Positions 1-10,837 of a stretch of DNA of 62,307 bases are shown one piece after another. Positions within the stretch are counted from its first letter, which is position 1, and each line of letters starts with the position of its first letter. Made by a program: the position numbers and the translations under genes. Source of the DNA: Planctomyces sp. SH-PL62 (lineage in GTDB: Bacteria; Planctomycetota; Planctomycetia; Planctomycetales; Planctomycetaceae); contig CAMDPX010000008.1 in assembly GCA_945905295.1 (NCBI GenBank), forward strand, positions 1 through 62,307, given 5' to 3'. The notes below the pieces were generated by a model, which was given only the letters and a program-made list of their open reading frames with translations, was not told the DNA's origin and did not search any database.

Positions 1-63
1 GATCACAAGCTGAAGCTCTCCCCGTTCCTCGTCCGTCAATCGAACTACATATTTCTTGTGCAT
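1..63 (-). CDS. IS630-type transposase, N-terminal fragment (runs off window)
   Basis: Only the first 21 codons are present, read leftwards from an ATG at 63. The peptide begins MHKKYVVRLTDEERGEL, which is the usual opening of IS630/Tc1-type transposases in planctomycetes (family recognised from memory). A strong ribosome binding site, AAGGAGGTGG, sits a few bases upstream at about 69-78 and decides the start; such a site is unusual in this window. The catalytic DDE part lies outside. The reading frame is continuous with the truncated kinase gene upstream, so this start lies inside a longer chimeric open frame. Confidence 0.7.
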   Translation of the reverse strand, partial: MHKKYVVRLTDEERGELQLVI

Positions 64-130
64 AGACCACCTCCTTGTGGTACACGCAGAGTCGTCGAAT
101 TCTCGATAAACTCCAACCCGAAGTTTTAGT
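64..130 (-). mobile_element. Presumed terminal region of the IS630-like element
   Basis: Between the last kinase-like residues (about 130-135) and the transposase ATG lie about 65 bases that match neither protein. They hold the Shine-Dalgarno site and should contain the element's terminal inverted repeat. IS630 elements insert at TA; a TA within CTAAAACTTCGG (minus strand, near 128-131) is a candidate junction. The exact end cannot be fixed because the other terminus is outside the window. Confidence 0.45.
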
Positions 131-4461
<4,331 letters not shown>

Positions 4462-4690
4462 GTTGTGTTCCAGGGACTGCCGCAGCCTGAAAGCTCGCAC
4501 GTGCCGCTGGCATCAGGATCTCTGCCAACGGCTGGCGACCGCGGTGGAGCATGATAATCACGACGGTTGCAACTTTCGCCAGCGGCGACGCGTTGACCGG
4601 CGAGTTTTTTGCAATCCCGAAACAAGTGATTTTTTCAAACTCAGCGGTGTGTCGCGGGGCAGGCATGGGATCGCGGAGACCAAAGGCGAC

Positions 4691-4811
4691 GAGTCACTCC
4701 GAGGCTGTGAAAGAATTGGTAGCTGAACTCGCCAGAGTTCAGTTTTCTCGGCGAATTCTGAAGTCTGGCGACTTCAGCTACCCAAAACTTCACAGCCTCT
4801 CCGTGACTCGA
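4691..4811. repeat. Composite nested palindrome in a 373-bp intergenic gap
   Basis: Outer arms (about 21 bp, with a GAGGCTGTGAA core at 4701-4711 and TTCACAGCCTC at 4789-4799) enclose a separate inner palindrome of the GTAGC family (4719-4781), itself made of two hairpins with CTCGCCAGAG-like tips. A further short palindrome (ACTCGACTTCGAGT) follows at about 4805-4818 and recurs near 21887. The gap 4462-4834 separates the mutase and kinase genes and holds no other recognisable feature. Confidence 0.8.
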
Positions 4812-4834
4812 CTTCGAGTCACAGAGTGACTCGT

Positions 4835-6265
4835 CTACTCTGTCAGCAACTGCGAAAGCGGCGAGTCATTGCGGCTGAGGCAGCGCAGCAGTTGGGCCAG
4901 CGTGAGAATCGCATCGGTCGCCGGCACGCTCTCGCGCAGCCAGACGCGACCGGTCGCTCCCCCGCCGCAGATTGCCGCGTCGGAGCGCATCGCCTGCCAC
5001 AGGTCCGATTGCGTCCAGCCTCCCAGCCAGCAGCGTCGATTCCGTGCGGCGATGCGAGGTTGCAACCGCTCGCGAGCCGCGTTGTCGATCACGATCGCTC
5101 CGCCAGGTTGTTCGGCCCCCAAGACTTCCGCCAGCAAGCTCAGGAGATCGTCCGGAGCGAGTAAGGCCCCGATCTCATCCAACACGGCGACGTTGGCTCC
5201 GTCATCGTCAATCAGAAAACCAAAATCGGCCGACCGCGCAAGGACCGCGTTTCGCAACCGCCCCACGTCTGAGTCGTCCACATTCAACAAGTCGCGACAG
5301 CGCTGCGGGATCTCGACCCAATCCAGAGTCACCGGCAGCTTCGCGAACAGCGAATCGAGCGTCTCACGCACAAATCGCACGGAACAGGCGATGGCGACTC
5401 GCAACGGACGCAGCGCGTGGAAGTGTTGCCACAATCCCGCCAAATACGGCACGGACGCGGGAAACACTCGCTGCATTCCCCCTTGCCGCAACGGCCGAGC
5501 GGCTCCTTGCTCACAGCGATCGTGAATGTCGTCCAAGGTGATCGTGCGCGGTGCGCGGCCGTCATCGTGGGGCACGTTTTCAACGTGCCCGTTTCGTTCT
5601 GGCACGTTGAAAACGTGCCCCACTTCGCTGTTCGCAGCGCGACGCCCCGCCGCCGAGATCGGCCGGCCCTGTTTGCCAACAAAATCCAGCCCGGTCCACG
5701 ACGGCTCGCAACCATGCCCGGAGATCAGCACCCCTCCCGCCGCCTGAAGATGCGCAACCGCGAATCGAAAACAAGGGGCCGAGGTTTGACTGATATCGAC
5801 CACTTGGCAGCTCATACGCCGCAACGCCGCCGCGACTCCCGTGACAATGTCGGGAGACGACGGCCGCTCATCAAAGCCGACCACCACCACCGGCCCGCTG
5901 CGGCGAATCGGACGTTTTGAATTCGCGTCACGCAGGTCGCTGCGCCCCGTCAACGGCAGCGACTCCCACAACAGACTCGCAAACGCAGCCGCCAGTTCGC
6001 CAGCCTTTTGCCGAGTCAGGTCATTCAGATACACGCCGCGCACGCCCTCCAGCGTGAATAACGAACGCTCCGACAAACTCGGTCGAGCAGAGTCATCTTC
6101 CGCGAATTGCGGTTGTGGAAGCTGCCCAGTCTCCTGCCGATGCGAGCATTCGCGGCACTTCGGATAAAACGCCGCCAACCGCGACAGATGCACCGCACGC
6201 GAGATCGCATGCGACTCACCGGGGCAGACGTATTGCGGTTCAAGCGTGGGCAGGAGCGAAAGCAT
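4835..6265 (-). CDS. Degenerate phosphohexomutase (phosphomannomutase/phosphoglucomutase-like)
   Basis: 476 residues with an alpha-D-phosphohexomutase skeleton: GVRGVYLNDLT near 74-84 matches the family's opening, VVVGFDERPSSP near 127-138 the sugar-phosphate region, and GGVLISG..CEPSWTGL near 177-193 the active-site loop. The loop normally reads TASHNP with a phospho-serine; here His184 is at that place in an ungapped alignment. The metal loop DGDxDR reads DDDGAN (353-358). Both changes suggest it does not catalyse phosphoryl transfer. The first 70 residues include a Cys pair (CREC) that could be part of a small zinc site. Residues 216-233 are encoded by an inserted palindromic repeat. It starts at ATG 6265 and diverges from holA across a repeat-rich gap. 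Confidence 0.75.
   Translation of the reverse strand: MLSLLPTLEPQYVCPGESHAISRAVHLSRLAAFYPKCRECSHRQETGQLPQPQFAEDDSARPSLSERSLFTLEGVRGVYLNDLTRQKAGELAAAFASLLWESLPLTGRSDLRDANSKRPIRRSGPVVVVGFDERPSSPDIVTGVAAALRRMSCQVVDISQTSAPCFRFAVAHLQAAGGVLISGHGCEPSWTGLDFVGKQGRPISAAGRRAANSEVGHVFNVPERNGHVENVPHDDGRAPRTITLDDIHDRCEQGAARPLRQGGMQRVFPASVPYLAGLWQHFHALRPLRVAIACSVRFVRETLDSLFAKLPVTLDWVEIPQRCRDLLNVDDSDVGRLRNAVLARSADFGFLIDDDGANVAVLDEIGALLAPDDLLSLLAEVLGAEQPGGAIVIDNAARERLQPRIAARNRRCWLGGWTQSDLWQAMRSDAAICGGGATGRVWLRESVPATDAILTLAQLLRCLSRNDSPLSQLLTE
5567..5623. repeat. GHV-type palindromic repeat inside the mutase gene
   Basis: A 57-bp near-perfect palindrome with arms starting GTGGGGCACGTTTTCAACG and ending in the complement. 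Its length is a multiple of three and it is read in frame, giving the peptide GHVFNVP-ERN-GHVENVPH. The same element occurs at 30857, 38954, 39892 and 48811. Confidence 0.9.
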
Positions 6266-6267
6266 TT

Positions 6268-6432
6268 GGGGCGAGGGGCGAGGGGCGAGGGGCGAGGGGC
6301 GAGTCCGAAGAGCGGCATTTGAGATTTCAAAACCAACTCCTCACACTTCCGACCGTAGGCCACTTGGGCGAAGTCGGTCAAGAACGATTGCGTTGCTCTT
6401 CCCTCGCCCCTCATCCCTCGCCCCTCATCACT
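6268..6432. repeat. GGGGCGA tandem repeat and its inverted counterpart
   Basis: About five copies of a 7-bp unit (GGGGCGA) at 6268-6303 face two interrupted copies of the complement (CCCTCGCCCCTCAT) at 6401-6432. The pair brackets the intergenic space between the divergent mutase and holA genes and ends only a few bases before the holA ATG, so it lies where both promoters should be. Confidence 0.8.
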
Positions 6433-6433
6433 C

Positions 6434-7441
6434 ATGCACGCGACCGCATTTTTGAAAGCTCCGCAAAGCAGCTCGCCCGGCGTAATCGTGGTGCTGTCCG
6501 GTGACGAGCGATCGTTAAAGCTCGACGCGCTGGCCGCATTGATTCCGCTGGTTTGCGGCGACGGTTCAGACGACTCCGCGGCCACGAAGTTCAAAGGCGA
6601 AGAGACCGATTGGAAAAGCGTCCGCGATGAACTCCTCACCGTGTCGATGTTTGGCGACCGCCGGCTCGTGCTGATCGAAGACGCCGATGACTTCGTTTCG
6701 GAGAACCGTTCGGCATTGGAAAAATATCTCGAAAAGCCCGCCAAGAAGTCGCTGCTGCTGTTGGCTGTCGGCTCGTTCCCCAAGACCACGAAGTTGTTCA
6801 AAGCCGTCGACAGGGTCGGCCTGCTGATTGAATGCACCGAACTGAAAGGGGCCGACCTCACTCGCTGGATTCAAGCGACCGTCAAAGAACGATTCGGCAA
6901 GCAGATCACTCGCGACGCCGCGATGCTGCTGCCGGAGTTGGCGGGGACGCATCTCGGCCTGCTCGATCAAGAGATCGAAAAGGTCGCGGCCTATGCCGCC
7001 GAACGACCGCAGATCGACAGCGAGGATGTCCGCAAAGTCGTCGGTGGCTGGAAGGCCGAGACGACGTGGGTCATGCTCGATGCCCTTCGCGACGGCAATC
7101 TCGGTTTCGCGCTGACCAACTTGGACAAACTGCTGACGTCCGGTGAGCCGCCGCTCAAACTGCTGGGAGGCATCGCTTACACCTTTCGCAAGCTGGCGCT
7201 GGCGACCGAACTCTCTCGACAAGGATTGCCGCTGCCGGCCGCGCTCAAGCAAGCCGGCGTCTTCCCGAAAGATACCGCCGCCGCCGAAAGCTATCTGCGA
7301 CGCATCGGTCGTCCGAACGCCGAACACATTTCCCGCTGGCTGCTCGAAACGGACCTCAACCTCAAAGGCGGCTTACGCACCTCCGAACGATTGCTGCTGG
7401 AACAACTCTTCCTCAACCTCAGCGGCAAGCTGGCGAGTTAA
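6434..7441 (+). CDS. holA: DNA polymerase III subunit delta
   Basis: 335 residues, the normal size for the clamp-loader delta subunit, which opens the beta sliding clamp during replication. The N-terminus VIVVLSGDERSLKLDAL resembles the family's opening (degenerate nucleotide-binding fold without Walker A). The middle has the usual LLLLAVGSFPKTTKLFKAV and Q-E-I-E-K helix (LGLLDQEIEKVAAYA near 176-190), and the C-terminal collar has LLGGIAYTFRKLALATEL. ATG 6434 directly follows the GGGGCGA repeat. It stands alone, with a repeat-bearing gap before the CPBP gene. Confidence 0.9.
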   Translation: MHATAFLKAPQSSSPGVIVVLSGDERSLKLDALAALIPLVCGDGSDDSAATKFKGEETDWKSVRDELLTVSMFGDRRLVLIEDADDFVSENRSALEKYLEKPAKKSLLLLAVGSFPKTTKLFKAVDRVGLLIECTELKGADLTRWIQATVKERFGKQITRDAAMLLPELAGTHLGLLDQEIEKVAAYAAERPQIDSEDVRKVVGGWKAETTWVMLDALRDGNLGFALTNLDKLLTSGEPPLKLLGGIAYTFRKLALATELSRQGLPLPAALKQAGVFPKDTAAAESYLRRIGRPNAEHISRWLLETDLNLKGGLRTSERLLLEQLFLNLSGKLAS

Positions 7442-7466
7442 AGGTCGCGATGCCACAAATGAAACA

Positions 7467-7538
7467 GGCGAGCGGGGCGGCGTCAGCCCCCCGGTGCAGT
7501 GACGAACACACCGGAGGCTGACGCCGCCCCGCTCGCCA
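7467..7538. repeat. GCGAGCGGGGCGGC palindromic repeat
   Basis: Inverted repeat with arms GGCGAGCGGGGCGGCGTCAG and complement, with an inner CCGGTG/CACCGG pair. It begins 26 bp after the holA stop and could act as a hairpin between the two genes. Related copies are at 19827-19899 and 62260-62307, with a half copy at 30224-30240. Confidence 0.85.
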
Positions 7539-7609
7539 AGAGGATTTCAGACTTCTCCGTCGCCCCGACCGCGCGAGTAGCCCAGCACAATCACATCCGG
7601 AAACATTTC

Positions 7610-8332
7610 ATGCCTGCCTCGCCACCGCCTCGCCGAGACATCGCGGCCATCGTCTTTGCTCTGACGTTTCCATCGTTAGTGACATGGGTCTATTTCATTC
7701 TGTTGGCGGAGTCAGCGGCGGGACTGCAACTCACTGCTAAGTCGATTGGCATGGTGATTCAAATTGGTTTCCCGCTGTTCTGGTTTGTCTGTGTGCAGAA
7801 GCAGCGATTGAGTTGGTCGCGGCCCAAACGGGATGGCCTGCTCATCGGCGGATTGCTCGGCCTCGCCATCGTGGCCGTGATGTTCGGAGCGTATCACCTC
7901 TGGCTAAAACCGAGCGGCGTGTTCGATGTCGCCGCCCCGTCGATTATCGAGAAGGTCAAAGGCCTGGGCATCGACTCGACCGCGAAGTTCGCCGCGTTGT
8001 CGGCGTTCTATGCGGTGCTGCACTCGCTGTTGGAGGAGTATTACTGGCGCTGGTTCGTCTTCGCCCAACTTCGCCGCGTGGCGGCGCTCGGCCCGGCGAT
8101 CGCGATTTCCGCCCTTGGCTTCATGGCTCACCATGTGATCGTGCTGTCGGTCTTTTTCGGTTGGGGTTCGTTCCTGAGTCTGTTCTTCTCGTTGGGCGTG
8201 GCGGTCGGCGGAGTCGCTTGGGCGTGGCTCTATCACCGAAGTTGTTCCCTCTTCGGCCCGTGGCTCAGCCACGCGCTGGTGGATGGGGGAATTTTCTTGG
8301 TCGGATTCGAGATCGTGAAATCCGCGTGGTGA
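7610..8332 (+). CDS. CPBP family intramembrane metalloprotease
   Basis: 240 residues with six to eight hydrophobic segments. CPBP (Abi/Rce1-like) signatures are present: the paired glutamates and arginine of motif 1 in LLEEYYWRWFVF, the motif 2 His in LGFMAHHVIVL and the late His-x3-Asp in LSHALVDGG. The family cleaves membrane-embedded or prenylated substrates; the substrate here is unknown. The open frame extends upstream to 7499, but that part is read from the palindromic repeat, so ATG 7610 (MPASPPPRRD) is preferred. Confidence 0.85.
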   Translation: MPASPPPRRDIAAIVFALTFPSLVTWVYFILLAESAAGLQLTAKSIGMVIQIGFPLFWFVCVQKQRLSWSRPKRDGLLIGGLLGLAIVAVMFGAYHLWLKPSGVFDVAAPSIIEKVKGLGIDSTAKFAALSAFYAVLHSLLEEYYWRWFVFAQLRRVAALGPAIAISALGFMAHHVIVLSVFFGWGSFLSLFFSLGVAVGGVAWAWLYHRSCSLFGPWLSHALVDGGIFLVGFEIVKSAW

Positions 8333-8596
8333 ACGTGGCGGCGCGGATGGAAGCGTTGGAGTCGATCTGAAAATCACGACCGAAGGAACCATCAAGCAGA
8401 TTTCAACAAGTTCAGCCATTCGCGACAAACACAGTCAGTGACAAACACCGACATTCTCGACGCGGAGCGTCGAGCCACAATGGCCGATCGTCGGCGAAGA
8501 AATCCTCGACACCCGCGACTTGATCCCCTTGGGAACGCTTCAAGCGGAACTCGCCTCGCAGCAGAGCATCGAGTATCTCCGGTAACGAATGGTGTC
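8333..8596. other. Gap with a short orphan coding-like remnant
   Basis: No complete gene. At about 8490-8585 on the plus strand a short open stretch ending in TAA reads EEILDTRDLIPLGTLQAEL and looks like the 3' tail of a lost gene, but I do not recognise the family. It fits the debris-like character of the following 1.3 kb. Confidence 0.3.
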
Positions 8597-9240
8597 CTAC
8601 TTCAGAAACGCTTCCAGTTTCGTGCGTTCGTCATCCGTCAGCGGTTTCCAGTCGATGGCGACGGACGGCAGAGCCGCACGCAAAGACTCGATATCCGCCG
8701 CCGGGATGTCGATGCGGCGGAGTTCGAGCTTCTTGAACCGCGGCAATTCCTTCAGACGCTGTAGAGCAGCGAGCGACACCCGAGCCTCATCCAGCGTCAG
8801 CGATTCCAGCGTCTTGAGCTTCGCCAGCACGTCAAAGGTCGCGTCACCCAAGCTGACCGAGTTCGAGCCGCCGTCGTATCGCCGCAGACGTTGCCCCAGC
8901 CACAGCGATTTGAGTTCCGGCAGCTTCGTGAGCGACTCGTTCCCGGCAGACGTTTGATAGGTATGCCAAGTTCGGAAGTCGCGCAGTTGTTTGATCTCGG
9001 CGACGGCGGCCATCCCTTTGTTGTCGAACGGCGTGCCAGCAATCGTCAGTCGTTCCAACTTGGGCAGAGCTTTCAATGCCGCGAACCCCGATCCATCAAA
9101 ACTCTTCATCCCAAACGACGGATGAAAGAACGAGAGCGATCGCAGATTGGTCAACGCGGTGAGCTTGGCCAAGCCAGCATCGCTGACTTGGATTCCGTCA
9201 GTGCCCAACTCTTCGAGTTTGGTCAGGCCGGAGAACGCCG
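8597..9240 (-). pseudogene. Leucine-rich-repeat protein, 5' end lost
   Basis: The frame encodes at least seven irregular leucine-rich repeats (for example LAKLTALTNLRSLSFF, ALKALPKLERLTIAG, LTKLPELKSLWLG, VLAKLKTLESLTLD), then a short C-terminal tail ending in KLEAFLK. This is the type common in planctomycete exported LRR proteins. The frame stays open upstream to about 9245 but has no signal peptide or plausible start; homology stops where a transposase remnant on the other strand begins. The gene therefore appears beheaded. An internal ATG at 9208 exists but would start in the middle of a repeat. Confidence 0.65.
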
Positions 9241-9893
9241 TTGACTCACGCGAACGTGCGCGTGCTCGCGGTGGACCCCGACACGGCTTGGAAACGTGAA
9301 GACATGGCTCGTGCTTACGAAGAGCTGGCTCAGCGGTTCGGCGCTCCTCGCGCCGTGTTGGTGGATGGGGCCTCAGAATTACGCGACGGTGCGGAAACCC
9401 TGAAATCTCAGCGTGCCGACACGATCGTACTGGGGGACTTCAAACACAAAGAGGCCAACGTGCTGAAGTCGGTGATCGGTGATCGGTGGTCGGTGGTCGG
9501 TGGCGACGAGCGGTTTGCCGAGTTCCAAACGCAGGTCGGTCAGACACGCTCGGCGATCCAACAGACCGAGTTGGCGCATCTGGTTCCGCCCGGCAAGCGG
9601 CGAAAGCCCGGTTCATGAATCTGGCCTCGACGCTGCACTGGGCCGCGATGGTGCTGTGGCTGACCTACGAAGAATGCATGTTGATGTACTTCACGCTGAA
9701 CCATCACCCCAGCTCGGTCAGCCTGATCGAGGCGACGTCGATCCACGACGACAACTCGCTGAACTACATCCGAGCCAGCGTGGACCTCGCCAAGAAGTGC
9801 CGTCTGCTCGCCTATAAACTCTTCGGAATGCAAAAGCCATTGCCCGACATCGGCCCGCGTAACGTGACTGAACTGACCTGCGAACAACTCTGA
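9241..9893 (+). pseudogene. Transposase remnant joined to an unidentified C-terminal fragment
   Basis: The first part (from about 9255) reads VRVLAVDPDTAWKREDMA, then RAVLVDGASELRDGAE and TRSAIQQTELAHLVPP. I recall this as the middle of a planctomycete transposase, but the family name is uncertain. The frame ends in TGA at 9618, while the expected continuation (ARFMNLASTLHWAAMVLW) is in the next frame, so there is a frameshift near 9595. A GATCGGTG/GTCGGTG tandem (9471-9502) is inserted in the coding part. From about 9658 to the TGA at 9891 the sequence reads like a different protein tail of unknown origin. Confidence 0.5.
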
Positions 9894-9934
9894 CGTTGCC
9901 GGGGCTCGAAACGCGATCCGATGGAACACTCTGC

Positions 9935-10699
9935 TCAAGACAACTTCTTGATCACCAACAGCAGCAGTCCCAGCAGCGCGAAAGCGATTGCGATTTGAGT
10001 GGTCGGTAAACCGGACAGACCTTGTTCATCGAGCAAGCGCAAGCTCGGAGCCGACGCGCCGACAAACACCCAGATCAAGTTCACCGGCAAAATGCCGAGC
10101 TGACTCACCCACCAAAACGTGCGTGTGCGAATCGGCGTCAGCCCCATCACCGCGTTGAGGACAAAGAACGGGATCACCGGCACCAGACGCAGCGTGAATA
10201 AGTAAAACGCGCCATCCCGTTCCAGCGATTCGATGACTCGCGTCAGCCGCTCTCCGAACCGATGCCGCACGGCGTCGCGCAACAAATACCGTGAAAGCCA
10301 AAACGCCAAGGTGGCACCGGCCGTCGACGCAAAGCTGACCAGCAACAGCGCGCGCCAAAACGGAAAGTACCATCCGCAAAACAGCGTCAACGCCGTGGAG
10401 AGCGGCAGCGACAAGGCGGTCACTGCCACGAAAACGGCAAACACACAGGCAAAGACCAGTACGGGCCGTTCGGTGTTTAGTTTCCGCAGCGAGTCCTCGT
10501 ACTGCACGAGGTTGGCCAGACTCAACTCGTTCCGATAGACGGTGGCAATGACGGCGATGGCCACCACCAACAGGATGGCCACGATCAAGCGCCAACGATC
10601 CGCTCGAAAGTCCGAACGCTCCGAGGTGGCGTGCGTGGATGTCAGTGGCTGAAGAATCAACAGATTCGCTCCGTCCTGGAGTTCGTATTCCTTGAGCAC
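9935..10699 (-). CDS. TVP38/TMEM64 family membrane protein
   Basis: 254 residues. A short cytosolic N-terminus leads into a first membrane segment (WRLIVAILLVVAIAVIATVY near 36-55), followed by the SNARE-associated/VTT fold: ALSLPLSTALTLFCGWYFPF, the conserved FASTAGATLAFWLSRYLLRD, and FTLRLVPVIPFFVLNAVMG with the family's R-x-VP-P-F-N pattern. It ends in two more hydrophobic helices and KK. VTT proteins are linked to lipid scrambling or membrane homeostasis; the role here is unknown. It lies downstream of the cNMP/patatin gene on the same strand, across a palindromic element. Confidence 0.85.
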   Translation of the reverse strand: MLKEYELQDGANLLILQPLTSTHATSERSDFRADRWRLIVAILLVVAIAVIATVYRNELSLANLVQYEDSLRKLNTERPVLVFACVFAVFVAVTALSLPLSTALTLFCGWYFPFWRALLLVSFASTAGATLAFWLSRYLLRDAVRHRFGERLTRVIESLERDGAFYLFTLRLVPVIPFFVLNAVMGLTPIRTRTFWWVSQLGILPVNLIWVFVGASAPSLRLLDEQGLSGLPTTQIAIAFALLGLLLLVIKKLS

Positions 10700-10723
10700 T
10701 TGCCCTCAAAGAAGCAATGTCAG

Positions 10724-10821
10724 CCCCACCGAGCTTGCCTCGGTGGTTCAAGGCTTTTGCACTACGAACCTCTTCACTCGTAGTGCAAAGGCCCGCTTCC
10801 ACCGAGACAAGCTCGGTGGGG
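10724..10821. repeat. Nested palindrome CCCCACCGAGCTTGCC type
   Basis: Outer arms 10724-10746 and 10799-10821 (CCCCACCGAGCTTG and complement) enclose a second pair, TTTTGCACTACGA near 10755-10767 and TCGTAGTGCAAAG at 10778-10790. It fills most of the gap between the patatin and TVP38 genes and could fold as a two-tier hairpin in the transcript. Confidence 0.85.
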
Positions 10822-10837
10822 TGATTGTTTTTGAGGA

